Assembly (NCBI GenBank): GCA_964291445.2
Contig: OZ219862.1
Span: 1,426,001 to 1,490,000, forward strand
DNA from: JAPOXR01 sp964291445
GTDB lineage: Bacteria; Pseudomonadota; Alphaproteobacteria; Rhodobacterales; Rhodobacteraceae
Reading direction: 5' to 3'
DNA length: 64,000 nt
Both the position numbers and the translations under genes were made by a program. Numbering within the stretch: the stretch's first letter is position 1; every line of letters begins with the position of its first letter. Positions 43,481 to 52,127 of the stretch are shown in pieces. The notes under the pieces were generated by a model. It did no database searches. It had not been told where the DNA came from and saw only the letters and a program-made list of their open reading frames with translations.

Positions 43481-43905
43481 CTATTTCTCCTTCGACATAT
43501 AGGCCGGGAAAGAGGTCGTGATCTCGTTGTGCTCCCTGCCGGCGACGCGCCGTACGTTCATTCCAAGGGTGTCGGAGAGGACGCCGCCGACACGAAGGCT
43601 GGCGAGTTGGCGATTTCGTGGGCGCGGTTGCGGACCCGGCTCTTCTCGGCGACGGCATTCCGGCACATCCGCGACACCTGGCACAACTCGTGGAACACCT
43701 TCGGCAGCACCAGGTTCGGATGCACAGGCCCAACTGGCAGATCCGAGCCAGCCAGTCGCCGACGGCGATGTCGGTCTTGCGTCCCTTGACCTTCTTGACG
43801 TGCTGGGCGTGGAACAGCAGGGATTTGATGCCGGCCCCGGCGACGGTGCGGAGTGCTCGGTTGGCATCCGGCGTGACCGGTTTGCGTGCCCGGACCATGT
43901 CCTTC
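43481..43905 (-). pseudogene. IS110-family transposase remnant
   Basis: Minus-strand pieces in three frames: HAQHVKKVKGRKTDIAVGDW and LARICQLGLC; then LPKVFHELCQVSRMCRNAVA and EKSRVRNRAHEIAN; then RVGGVLSDTLGMNVRR. In order they reproduce the middle of an IS110 transposase (QHVKxVxGRKTDxxD...WLA, RSRVxNRxHK, LRVGGVLSD). Frameshifts and missing ends make it inactive. No IS ends were found. The flanks 43086-43480 and 43906-44133 contain no recognised gene. Confidence 0.65.
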
Positions 43906-44133
43906 GGCCAGCAAGAAAAGGAATTCGGGTCCTCAAGCGAGTAACGCAATCTCCTCGATTGCGCCACGTTCAATTTCGTCCTGCCGACGGTGCGACGGCA
44001 TGAATTCTTCCCGCAATCGGCCCTGGATGCCGATGATCCGGGGTCGATGCCCTGACCACAACTGCGGGTTGAGCAGGGAATGGAGGACGCTATAACGATT
44101 GCTGGAGCCCGGGGTGGGCTTGCAGGTGTTCAC

Positions 44134-44577
44134 ATGTTGAGATCGCTGATGTCGCTCATGCAATCCTCGCAGCCGCAGGAGCTGCCCGAGGATGACGCCC
44201 GTCTTGCCCTGGCGGTTCTACTGGTCCGGGTCGGCAGGGCCGACGACCACTACACCGACGAGGAAAGGCACCGCACCGACAGGATACTGTCGGCCAGGTA
44301 CGGCCTGTCGGCGGAAGAGGCTGGGCGGTTGCGACTGGAGGCCGAGGAACACGAGACGGAGGTGGCCGACAATGTGAGCTTCACCCGGGCGCTGAAGCGG
44401 GCTGTTCCCTTCGAGGAGCGGGAGCATCTGGTGGAAGCGCTGTGGGAAGTGGTCATGACCGACCGGCGGCGGGACCACGCCGAGGACGGCTTCATGCGGC
44501 TGGCAACCAAGCTCCTCGGCGTGAGCGACCGCGACAGCGCACTGGCCAGGCAAAGGGTCATGGCCCGGATGACATGA
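44134..44577 (+). CDS. TerB-like (tellurite-resistance type) domain protein
   Basis: A 147-residue helical protein from the ATG at 44134 (MLRSLMSLMQ). It has RLALAVLLVRVGRADDHYTD near 30-50 and VMTDRRRDHAEDGFMRLATK near the C-terminus, the two acidic helix-loop segments of TerB/TerB-like (COG4103) proteins, which may bind metal ions. The stop overlaps the next start by 4 nt. Function in bacteria without ter operons is unknown. Confidence 0.75.
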   Translation: MLRSLMSLMQSSQPQELPEDDARLALAVLLVRVGRADDHYTDEERHRTDRILSARYGLSAEEAGRLRLEAEEHETEVADNVSFTRALKRAVPFEEREHLVEALWEVVMTDRRRDHAEDGFMRLATKLLGVSDRDSALARQRVMARMT

Positions 44578-45326
44578 TCGCCAACCTGCCGATGTATGAC
44601 CGGCCGGAGGCTGTCCCGGCCAATGACAGGCTCTGGACACGAATTCGCGACGAGTTGGCAGGTCAGGGCATCGACGCCCCCGAATCGCTCGACCGAACCA
44701 CCGACATCTTCGAGACCTGGACACGTGCAGACCTTCTGCTCTCGCAGAGCTGCAGCCTGCCATTCAGGGCCATGCTTGCCAGCCGCGTCAGCATTGTCGG
44801 GGCCCCGGATATCCGGCTGAATGGCTGTCCTGCCGGATATTATTGCAGCGTACTGGTTGCTCGGGCCGGCGACAGGCGCCGGGAGTTTGCCGATTTCGGT
44901 GGTGCTGTCCTTGCCTATAATGACCGGTTTTCGCAATCCGGGTGGGTGGCGCCGATGCAGGAAGCCGCACATTGCGGCGTTTCCTTCTCCGGATTCACCA
45001 GGACATCCAGCCACGAGGCGTCGTCGGTTGCCGTGGTGGACGGGCGCGCCGACATTGCCGCAATCGACGCCCATTCCTGGCGGTTGATCCGGCGCTTCGA
45101 TTCGGCGGCTGCCGGCTTGCGGGAGGTCTCACGGACCGGCTGCACCCCGGGCCTGCCGCTGATAACCGCCAGGAAAGAGATGGTGCAGACCCTGTTCGAG
45201 GCGATCCGGTCGGCGATTCTCCTGACCTCGGCCAGCGACCTCGAACTCATCCCGTTCCGTGGGCTTGTCCAGGTGCCGGAAGCCGAATACCTGGCGCTTC
45301 CTGACGCAATGCCGGTTCCGGACTGA
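44574..45326 (+). CDS. PhnD/SsuA-like substrate-binding-fold protein
   Basis: A 250-residue protein starting at the ATG that overlaps the TerB-like stop. It resembles the periplasmic phosphate/phosphonate binding family: LPMYDRPE at the start, FRAMLASRVSIVGAPDIRLN, and the ADIAAIDAHSWRLIRRFD motif typical of PhnD-like folds, with TPGLPLITARKEM. No signal peptide is visible, and no ABC permease or ATPase is near, so it may act in the cytosol or partner with a distant transporter. Confidence 0.7.
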   Translation: MIANLPMYDRPEAVPANDRLWTRIRDELAGQGIDAPESLDRTTDIFETWTRADLLLSQSCSLPFRAMLASRVSIVGAPDIRLNGCPAGYYCSVLVARAGDRRREFADFGGAVLAYNDRFSQSGWVAPMQEAAHCGVSFSGFTRTSSHEASSVAVVDGRADIAAIDAHSWRLIRRFDSAAAGLREVSRTGCTPGLPLITARKEMVQTLFEAIRSAILLTSASDLELIPFRGLVQVPEAEYLALPDAMPVPD

Positions 45327-45409
45327 AGGCCTGCCTCGGCGGCGGCAGTTTGCCGGATTTGGACAATTGCAATATGTTGATGGCTGACGTCCAGGGGCGG
45401 GTTACCGAT

Positions 45410-46108
45410 ATGAAGATTGGCATCTTGCAGGCCGGGCATGCGCCGTCCGACCTGGTTGAGGAGCACGGGCAATACACGGACATGTTCCAGCGATTGCTGG
45501 CCGGCAACGGTTTTGACTTCGAGACCTGGGATGTCCTGGATGACGTGTTCCCGAACTCGGTCGGCGATGCAGATGGCTGGCTGGTAACCGGGTCGAAATA
45601 CTCGGTCCTCGACGATCACCCGTGGATCGGGAGGCTCGAGGCGTTCCTGCGGGAGTGCTACGAGGCAGACATTCCAATCGTCGGCACCTGTTTCGGTCAC
45701 CAGCTGCTGGCCCAGGCCCTTGGCGGCCGGGTCGAGAAATTCAGTGGCGGTTGGGGGATTGGCAGGGACGGCTACGAATTCGGGAATGAACGGATATTCC
45801 TGAATTCCTGGCACCAGGACCAGGTGACCGCCCTGCCGCCCGATGCCGAGGTGACCGGCTCGTCCGGGTTCTGCAAATTCGCCATGCTCTCATACGGCAA
45901 TCGGGCCATCTCGGTGCAGCCGCACCCGGAATTCGACGGCCGGTTCATCGAAGGCCTGATCGAGACCCGCGGCAAGGGCACCATTCCCGACCAGCAGCTC
46001 GATCGGGCCAGGGCCGATCTCGACCAACAGGTAGACCAGCAGAAATTTGCCCGGGTGATTGCGGAATTCTTCCTCGAAACCCGCCAGGCTGCACCAGCCT
46101 CGGGATAA
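45410..46108 (+). CDS. Class I glutamine amidotransferase (GMP synthase-like)
   Basis: A 232-residue stand-alone amidotransferase from the ATG at 45410. The nucleophile Cys94 lies in VGTCFGHQLLAQALGG, and His172 with Glu174 lies in VQPHPEF, completing the triad. Stand-alone members remove glutamine- or gamma-glutamyl amide nitrogen for various pathways, including gamma-glutamyl-polyamine breakdown. Neighbouring genes do not indicate the acceptor. Confidence 0.82.
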   Translation: MKIGILQAGHAPSDLVEEHGQYTDMFQRLLAGNGFDFETWDVLDDVFPNSVGDADGWLVTGSKYSVLDDHPWIGRLEAFLRECYEADIPIVGTCFGHQLLAQALGGRVEKFSGGWGIGRDGYEFGNERIFLNSWHQDQVTALPPDAEVTGSSGFCKFAMLSYGNRAISVQPHPEFDGRFIEGLIETRGKGTIPDQQLDRARADLDQQVDQQKFARVIAEFFLETRQAAPASG

Positions 46109-46184
46109 CCTGCAAGCTGGCCCGATCAGCACCCCGGGCCGGGACATCGACTTCGGACGGCCCGGTAGTGGGCGGCCAATCCAG

Positions 46185-46991
46185 TCAGACAAACTCCAGG
46201 TGAAGGGCGCCCATGGGTCCGAAATCGGCATCCACCGTGCTACCCTTTTGCACCGGCAGATACCTGGTGCAGGAACCGGACATGATGATGTCATTCTTCG
46301 AGATCGACCCTTCCCGTCCCCCGGTCTCGGCCAGCCTGTTCGCCAGCCAGACAACGGCGGCAACCGGGTTGCCCATCACGTGGCCGGTCCTGCTGTTGAT
46401 CGTCTTGTCATCCACCGTGATCCGCACCGGCGTATCCACCAGGTCAACCTCGTCCAGGTCGAAGACCCGGTCACCGAGAACCATCCTGCCGAACAGGACA
46501 TTGTCGGCCACCATGTCCACGGTCTTCGCCTTGTGCAGGCCGATCCGGGAATCGACGATTTCAATGGCCGGCACCGCGCCCCGGATTGCGTCGATTGCCT
46601 GATCCGTGGTCACTCCCGGCCCCTCCAGATCCTTGCCCATCACGAATGCGACTTCAGGTTCGGCATAGGGTTCGCACAGGGTCGAGGCATCGATTGCCTC
46701 ACCATGCGCGATCTTGAAGTCCGAAAACAGGAAACCGAATTCCGGCGACCGGATTCCCAGCAATTCCTGGGTCGCCGGCGATGTGAAGGCGAGTTTGAAA
46801 CCGCATGGCATTCCGGCATAGCGGCCGAGCAAATTGGCCATTCGGCGACGCACCTCAACCGCGGCGGCGTAATCGATCCCGTGCGTTTCGCTGGGCGGAT
46901 CGATCATCTCCCTGTTCTTGACCGCGTCGTGCAGTTGCAGCGCAATATCGTCAAGGATCAGTTCTGAAAATCGCTTCCCTGGTGTCGACAT
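46185..46991 (-). CDS. 2-keto-4-pentenoate hydratase-like protein (MhpD family)
   Basis: A 268-residue protein with the MhpD/HpaH family pattern: GFKLAFTSPATQELLGIRSP, EPYAEPEVAFVMGKDL (metal-binding Glu residues), IEIVDSRIG, GNPVAAVVWLANRLAETG and GSCTRYLPVQKG. Such enzymes add water to 2-hydroxypenta-2,4-dienoates in meta-cleavage pathways, or are related decarboxylases. No other aromatic-degradation gene is adjacent. It is convergent with the amidotransferase gene. Confidence 0.85.
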   Translation of the reverse strand: MSTPGKRFSELILDDIALQLHDAVKNREMIDPPSETHGIDYAAAVEVRRRMANLLGRYAGMPCGFKLAFTSPATQELLGIRSPEFGFLFSDFKIAHGEAIDASTLCEPYAEPEVAFVMGKDLEGPGVTTDQAIDAIRGAVPAIEIVDSRIGLHKAKTVDMVADNVLFGRMVLGDRVFDLDEVDLVDTPVRITVDDKTINSRTGHVMGNPVAAVVWLANRLAETGGREGSISKNDIIMSGSCTRYLPVQKGSTVDADFGPMGALHLEFV

Positions 46992-47016
46992 GATTCACGA
47001 TCCCGTTGCGGCCTGA

Positions 47017-47568
47017 CTACAGATTGGACACCCTCGACTGCAGTTCCGCAAGCTGTTTCTTTATCTGGTCAAGTTCGGATTGAGGCCCGTTGCCTTGCCG
47101 GAGCGGGCCGGAATCGCCTGCGGCTGGCGCCTTTCCGGTCCAGCCTTCGAAGATGGCGGCAGCAAACTCCTTTTGCCGCTTTTCGAATTCGCTCCAGGCA
47201 TGCCTCGGATCCGACATTGCCTGCACGCTCTCCATGACGCTTTCCTGGCTTTCCCTGAACATCCGGAACGACATTTCCAGGAATTGCGGAATTGTGTCTC
47301 CCGCCTGATCATTGCAGGTGCGGACGATCTCGGTCAATACCTCCAGCGGCAGGACCTGCTCGCCCCTCGCTTCATGCTCGGCAATGATCTGCACCAGGTA
47401 TTGCCGGGTCAGGTCGTCGCCGGTCTTCCGGTCGATGATACGGACATCCCGGCCGGCCCGGATGGTGTCGGCGATCTCCTGCAGGGTCACATAGTCGCTG
47501 GACTCGGTGTTGTACAGTCGGCGGCTGGCATAGCGCTTGATCAGGAGGGGGCTGTTCGGTCCGGACAT
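47017..47568 (-). CDS. phaR: Polyhydroxyalkanoate synthesis regulator PhaR
   Basis: A 183-residue protein with the PHB/PHA accumulation regulator DNA-binding domain at the N-terminus (LLIKRYASRRLYNTESSDYV; IIDRKTGDDLTRQYLVQIIA) and the PHB_acc domain (LTEIVRTCNDQAGDTIPQFL), plus a C-terminal coiled coil (SELDQIKKQLAELQSRV). It represses phasin and PHA genes until granules form. phaC and phaZ lie about 7 kb to the right beyond an accessory stretch. Confidence 0.93.
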   Translation of the reverse strand: MSGPNSPLLIKRYASRRLYNTESSDYVTLQEIADTIRAGRDVRIIDRKTGDDLTRQYLVQIIAEHEARGEQVLPLEVLTEIVRTCNDQAGDTIPQFLEMSFRMFRESQESVMESVQAMSDPRHAWSEFEKRQKEFAAAIFEGWTGKAPAAGDSGPLRQGNGPQSELDQIKKQLAELQSRVSNL

Positions 47569-47805
47569 GGCTCACTGTCACTGCTGAGGTTCAGGAATCC
47601 TGCGCCTGCACGGAATAGCACAATCGCCGCCGATCGTGAAATCCGGGCAGCGGTGCCGGGAGGCGGCCGGATCGATTGTCCGGCATGATGGGCAATGCCG
47701 GCAATGCCGGCATCGCAGGAGCGCCGTCGCCATGGCGGCGACCACCTGCACCGACCGGGCAGACAAGGCGCGCTCCTTCCCGGGCGGGAGCGTCCCGTCA
47801 TCCTG

Positions 47806-48366
47806 TCAGGGAAGACAGCCGAGGCTTGCTCTCCTTGCGTCAAGCTGGGCATCGTCCGGGTCCCAGGCCATGGGCCCGGTGAAGTAGTCCCGGTATTCCG
47901 AATCGGCGTCATCGCGGGCTTTGAGAAATTCGGCGTGGCCCCGCGGACCGCCGATTTCCTCGAGCGGACAGCGACCGGTCCCGGAGACGAGATACGGGTA
48001 GCGCCGGTCACCGCGTACCGGCTGGCTCTTTCCGATCCGGATCCTGTGCTCCCAGCAATCCGTGAAGTCATAGGTGTACAAGAATTCCTGCTTGCCCTGC
48101 AGGAAGGCGATGATGTCGCGAAGGGTGGTGTCGTATTTTTCATCCCAGTCAATATCGCACCAGTCCATTTTCTGGCCATACCGATACGCATCGAACCACC
48201 AGGTATGGTTATTCTTCCATCCCATCGCCGCCTGGATGTACAGGTGAAGACAATCGACATCGGTATCCGCAGGCACATCCATCCGCCTTGCGACCTTCGG
48301 CTCCACGTGAAGAAGCGTGATGCCGAGACGAATGATGTCGGTCGGTTGTTCGCGTCCCCAGAGCAT
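47806..48366 (-). CDS. Plasmid pRiA4b ORF-3 family protein
   Basis: A 186-residue protein with ITLLHVEPKVARRMDVPADT, LHLYIQAAMGWKNNHTWWF, TLRDIIAF and FLYTYDFTDCWEHRIRIGKS, then GRCPLEEIGGPRGHAEFLKA. This order is diagnostic of the pRiA4b ORF-3 family (PF07929), a widespread family of unknown role often found in mobile DNA. The region between it and phaR (47569-47805) contains only Cys/His-rich open frames that I do not consider genes. Confidence 0.85.
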   Translation of the reverse strand: MLWGREQPTDIIRLGITLLHVEPKVARRMDVPADTDVDCLHLYIQAAMGWKNNHTWWFDAYRYGQKMDWCDIDWDEKYDTTLRDIIAFLQGKQEFLYTYDFTDCWEHRIRIGKSQPVRGDRRYPYLVSGTGRCPLEEIGGPRGHAEFLKARDDADSEYRDYFTGPMAWDPDDAQLDARRASLGCLP

Positions 48367-48554
48367 GGATCCTCCTATGCCTCATGTCGAGGCGGCCGGG
48401 TCGGATTGCAGGGCCGTTCTTACCATACCATGCTGCAAGTGCCATGCAGTTGGGCACCGGGGCCTGCCCGGGAGCCGGAAGGCCGATGCGCTGTCATTGA
48501 GCAACGGCCGGCGGGCACCGGGGTCTGCATGGGAGCCGGGCTGGCAGCTGCACG
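48367..48554. other. Short gene-free stretch with a local imperfect repeat
   Basis: Two imperfect copies of a GGGCACCGGGG...GGGAGCCGG unit (near 48453-48480 and 48509-48540) lie about 56 bp apart. No gene or regulatory motif was recognised. It ends where homology to the end of the FAD oxidoreductase gene at 52.7 kb starts. Confidence 0.4.
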
Positions 48555-49022
48555 CCGGTCAGCCGGCCGCGGGCCTGAAGGTGAGGCGGGACAGCCGGAA
48601 CGGCGCCGGATCGACGCATGGTCGCTCGCCGGCGACCAGTTCGGCCATCAACCGGCCGGCGCCCGGGCCGATTCCGAATCCGTGACCGGAAAACCCGGAT
48701 GCGACATGCACGCCCGGCAACTCCTCGACCTGGTCGATCACCGGGATTTCATCCGGCATGACGTCAATCTGTCCGGCCCAGCCATGGGTCAATTCACTGT
48801 TGCGGAAGACCGGAAATGCCTGCCTGAGCGCCGCCACGGCCCGGTGGTTGAAGTCATGGTCGGGCGGCGGGTCGAGAACCCGGCAGGTCCGGCGAGATGC
48901 CTCCAGCGGCCAATGACGGGGAATCGACATCTCCCTGGAGAATTCGAACCGCAGGCCGCGCCAACTCTTCTTCAGAAGCGGCCGAACTCCCGCGCCGACC
49001 ACTGTCGGGAACAACGGCCGTA
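48555..49022 (-). pseudogene. Duplicated C-terminal fragment of the FAD oxidoreductase gene
   Basis: The frame encodes LLKKSWRGLRFEF, REMSIPRHWPLE, DHDFNHRAVAALRQAFPVF, ELTHGWAGQIDVMPDEIPVI and HVASGFSGHGFGIGPGAGRL, nearly the same as the last third of the intact protein at 52688-54019. Small indels and substitutions separate the copies, and the FAD-binding N-terminal two thirds are absent. Homology ends at about 49022, 27 bp before the target-site duplication of the IS1595-type element. Confidence 0.85.
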
Positions 49023-49057
49023 TGGGGCATTGTCAACGGTCGGGGCAAATAAAACTT

Positions 49058-50008
49058 GGCTCAGTTTACAAATCGATGCATGATCTGTCGATCGCTGGAC
49101 AGCTGCGTGACGAGGCCTTCTCCAGTTCAATGCGGAAACCATCGCAAATAGTTGTCGAGATACTTGGTGGCGATACCCCGGTAGGCCGCAGGAAATCCTT
49201 CAACTGGCTGTGCCGGCTGTTCACAGTCTGGATATGAAAGGCGCCTCGGACCCGCTCTCCATTTGAAGGTTCAGGGCTTCATGGCGGACCCCCATTGCCC
49301 GTGCGCATGGCGATAACGGTGGCCATCACTCACCAGACGATATCACCATCCACCACCGGTCCACCTGGCGCCGGAATTGACCGCTGGAAGTGGCCTGACC
49401 GTCATGCTACGGTCGGCAGCTAAGTACCGGAACCTGTTCATCCGACAGGCCGCGCTTGGCTGCCTTGCCGCCAAAGGCCTCGCTCGCCCTTTCTCCAGGA
49501 TATAGACCCCGCCCTCCTCGACGATACCGGTGAGCTTGCCGGGGCCCCGGCCTTGCGTGGCAAGAACCGGTGCCGCAGCGGCGCGGTATTGACGGCGGCA
49601 ATGCTCGGCCGATTGGCGAATGGTCATGCCTTCGGCAAGACAGTCGCCGTACTCCAGCCATTTCTCCTTGTGGTGAAGCCCAGACAAGGGTGTCCCGGCC
49701 CTGGCACCGAAGGTCCGGCCGCAACGCTTGCACTGGTAGCGCCGAAGACCGCGGGATCTGCCGCGCAAGACCGCGCCCGGCGCATGGCAACGGGGACATT
49801 GGCGGTCTTCGCCCACCGCCGCCTCGATCGCCGCCAGCGACGCCGATTCCTGCGAGGATCCAGAGAGTACCGCTTCGACCTCAAGGCGTTGTTCCCGGCT
49901 GAGCAGGGCAATCCCCGACAGCCATTCCTGAAACTCTTTGTGATCCATGATCGTCTCCTGTTCTACTCATGAACATACTACGAACGCATACGATTTGTAA
50001 ACTGAGCC
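49058..50008. mobile_element. IS1595-family insertion sequence (degraded)
   Basis: Perfect 18-bp terminal inverted repeats, GGCTCAGTTTACAAATCG at 49058-49075 and its reverse complement at 49991-50008, bound a 951-bp element. An exact 8-bp target duplication, TAAAACTT, flanks it at 49050-49057 and 50009-50016; 8 bp is the known IS1595-family target length. The internal transposase gene is broken, so the copy cannot move by itself but might be mobilised in trans. Confidence 0.92.
49343..49948 (-). pseudogene. Broken IS1595-family transposase
   Basis: The frame starts MDHKEFQEWLSGIALLSREQ and has the N-terminal zinc ribbon CPRCHAPGAV...YQCKRCGRTFGAR and GTPLSGLHHKEKW. After residue about 115 the text departs from the family: the DDE region that should read about VEADETY is VEEGGVYI, and the following GGKAAKRGLSDEQVPVL appears in another frame. 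A full transposase is about 300 residues, whereas only about 200 codons remain with loss of catalytic Asp residues. Confidence 0.8.
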
Positions 50009-50021
50009 TAAAACTTTGATC

Positions 50022-50259
50022 TCCTGTCGCATGAAGCGCTGGGGGCGTGACGGTGGCCAGGGTGTGCTGACCTTCCGGTCACTGGCCGAGTCGGGCCGCG
50101 CAGGTCAGGCATGGGCCAGGCCGGCCAGGAGCTGGCAGCCATGGAGGCCGCCGGCCAAGGACGAGACCGCCAATGCCGACCGGGAGCCGGCGCTGGCGGC
50201 GTGATTCGTTCTTGCAGCCCTGGGGACAGGAATGCCGCGCCATACGAAGATCACACCCC
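50022..50259 (+). pseudogene. ISKra4-type transposase 3' end with terminal motif (copy B)
   Basis: The plus strand reads RMKRWGRDGGQGVLTFRSLA, ESGRAGQAWARPARSW to a TGA at about 50202-50204, the extreme C-terminus of ISKra4-family transposases. The stop lies in a 62-bp segment (50198-50259) with 22-bp ends shared with 33374-33435 (reverse orientation) but with an 18-bp unrelated centre. The 5' part of the element is missing; the IS1595-type copy sits exactly on its left side. Confidence 0.6.
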
Positions 50260-50313
50260 ATGGTTGAGTCGATCTCATGATCTGCAGATCAAGTTTCTAT
50301 TTTATGGTCCTAA

Positions 50314-50349
50314 GATCATATTGACGATTTATGATCCGTGGGCCATATG
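50314..50349 (+). promoter_or_regulatory. hipBA promoter with HipB-type operator
   Basis: GATCATA (50314-50320) and TATGATC (50330-50336) form a perfect 7-bp dyad with a 9-bp centre. A possible -35, TTGACG (50321-50326), fills the centre, and a -10-like CATATG (50344-50349) follows after 17 bp. A HipB dimer on this dyad would block RNA polymerase. A second perfect palindrome, GATCTGCAGATC (50279-50290), lies upstream and may be a further operator. Confidence 0.6.
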
Positions 50350-50367
50350 AATGACAGGAGAACAGTC

Positions 50368-50619
50368 ATGAAGCATCTCGTCCGAACGTCAATAAACATG
50401 GGCCACGCAATCCGCCAGGCACGGAAAGCAAGGAACCTTACCCAGAAGGAACTCGCCTCGAAGAGCGGCGTCTGGCAAGAGACGATTTCCAGGTTTGAGA
50501 ACGGAAGCGGTGGCACAAAGCTGGCAACGGTTCTTGATCTGATTGCGGCGCTGGACCTCGAGATCACCGTGACAGAGCGCAGTAAAGGCGCATCGGACGG
50601 GTTTGAGGACATCTTCTGA
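50368..50619 (+). CDS. hipB: HipB-type antitoxin (XRE family)
   Basis: An 83-residue XRE protein from the ATG at 50368 with AGGAG 7 nt upstream. HTH: IRQARKARNLTQKELASKSG, then WQETISRFENGSGGTKLATV, and LDLEITVTER at the end, typical of HipB. It neutralises HipA and represses the operon. The stop is one base from the hipA ATG. Confidence 0.9.
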   Translation: MKHLVRTSINMGHAIRQARKARNLTQKELASKSGVWQETISRFENGSGGTKLATVLDLIAALDLEITVTERSKGASDGFEDIF

Positions 50620-50620
50620 C

Positions 50621-51922
50621 ATGGGCCGCAAGCGCAGCCATACTCCGTTGAACGTCTTTCTGAACTCGCGGCTTGCGGGGCAAATGGTCCGTGAGTCCTC
50701 AGGCGCAATCAGTTTTGCCTATGCGCAAGATTGGCTCGACTGGGAGCACCGGATGCCGGTGTCTTTGTCATTGCCCTTGCAGGAAAACAGCTACAGCGGC
50801 GCTCCTGTGATGGCGGTCCTTGACAACTTGTTGCCTGACCGTGACCTCATCCGCCAAAGGGCCGCAGAACAGGTTGGGGCCGAGGGCGTGGATGCCTTCA
50901 GCCTGCTGTCACGAATCGGGCGAGATTGTATCGGAGCGCTCCAGTTTCTCCCCGACGGGATGGAGCCACAGCCGATGTCCGAATTGACGGGGGAACTGGT
51001 CAACGAGGCTCAGATCGAAGCGATGTTGAACGGTCTCGATCTCGCGCCGCTGGGCATCCTTCGGGAGAATGATTTCCGAATTTCTGTGGCTGGCGCACAG
51101 GAAAAGACGGCGCTTCTGCGTCATGATGGCCAGTGGATAGAGCCAACCGGCACGACACCGACCACCCATATCATCAAGCCGCAAATTGGCAAGCTGCCCA
51201 ATGGCTTGGACCTGTCAGACAGCGTTGAAAATGAATACCTCTGTCTGAAGCTGATGGAGGGGTTCGGCCTTCGGGCGGCGAATGTCGAGATGGCTCAATT
51301 CGGCGACAAGCGGGCGCTGGTTGTCCAGCGTTTTGATCGGCGCTGGACGCATGATGGTCGGCTGATCCGACTTCCACAGGAAGACTGCTGTCAAGCGCTC
51401 TCCGTCGCTTCCACTCAAAAATACCAGAATGAAGGTGGCCCCGGGATCACTGACATCATGGTCCTCCTGCTGGGAAGCGATGATCCCAACAAGGACCGAT
51501 ATGATTTTTTCAAAGCGAACATCCTGTTCTGGCTATTCGGTGCAACGGACGGGCATGGCAAGAACTTCAGCGTCGGTCTTTGGCCGGGCGGGCGTTTCCG
51601 CATGACGCCGCTGTATGATGTCTTGACGGCGCAGCCGGCCGGCGATGCCCGCCAGATGGAGCGGAAACATTTCAAGCTCGCCATGAGTTTCGGCAAGTCA
51701 AACCACTACAAGGTGGCAAATATCGTTGGCCGACATATTGTCGAGACCGGAGTTCAATCTGGTTTGTCCCGCGCAGCCGTGCAGAGCCTGTTCGAAGAGT
51801 TGCAGGACACATCGCAGAATATCGTAGACGCCACGTTCAACCGGCTTCCAGACGACTTCCCGGAGGCGTTGCAATTTTCAATCGACGGTGCGTTGAAGGC
51901 AAGGTTGCACCTGTTGAGTTGA
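50621..51922 (+). CDS. hipA: HipA-type serine/threonine kinase toxin
   Basis: A 433-residue kinase. The couple domain N-terminus is PLNVFLNSRLAGQM. Kinase features are the Gly-rich SVAGAQEKTAL (156-165), THIIKPQ (Lys186), VVQRFDR, catalytic Asp310 with Asn315 in FGATDGHGKNFSV, and the metal-binding LYDVLTA (Asp333). HipA phosphorylates glutamyl-tRNA synthetase in E. coli and arrests growth. The gene looks intact and is paired with hipB. Confidence 0.92.
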   Translation: MGRKRSHTPLNVFLNSRLAGQMVRESSGAISFAYAQDWLDWEHRMPVSLSLPLQENSYSGAPVMAVLDNLLPDRDLIRQRAAEQVGAEGVDAFSLLSRIGRDCIGALQFLPDGMEPQPMSELTGELVNEAQIEAMLNGLDLAPLGILRENDFRISVAGAQEKTALLRHDGQWIEPTGTTPTTHIIKPQIGKLPNGLDLSDSVENEYLCLKLMEGFGLRAANVEMAQFGDKRALVVQRFDRRWTHDGRLIRLPQEDCCQALSVASTQKYQNEGGPGITDIMVLLLGSDDPNKDRYDFFKANILFWLFGATDGHGKNFSVGLWPGGRFRMTPLYDVLTAQPAGDARQMERKHFKLAMSFGKSNHYKVANIVGRHIVETGVQSGLSRAAVQSLFEELQDTSQNIVDATFNRLPDDFPEALQFSIDGALKARLHLLS

Positions 51923-52127
51923 AGCTGGTCGCGCTTTTCTGGTGCGAAGTTGCACCCTTATCCGAACAAGCGAATTGGGGTCAGGTCGCCGTAGCCATAA
52001 CCAGATCCTCGGTGCTGTGGTTCCGGCTGCCGAAGGTGAGCTATGGGGCGACAATCACGGTGAGCGAACAGCCGAGCAAGGCGCGGTGCGAACCGGGCAA
52101 TTGCCAAATCCGGTGTTCGGGACGTCA
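51923..52127. other. Gene-free stretch after hipA
   Basis: About 200 bp. A GGGGTCAGGTCGCC stretch near 51974 is reminiscent of insertion-sequence ends but no partner repeat was found. It leads into an IS256-type fragment. Confidence 0.3.

Noticed and set aside
48453..48540. Short repeated GGGCACCGGGG units as a possible CRISPR-like or tandem array
   Set aside because: Only two imperfect units with no regular spacer; no cas genes nearby.
51950..52010. GGGGTCAGGTC stretch as an insertion-sequence end
   Set aside because: No matching inverted partner or target duplication was found.
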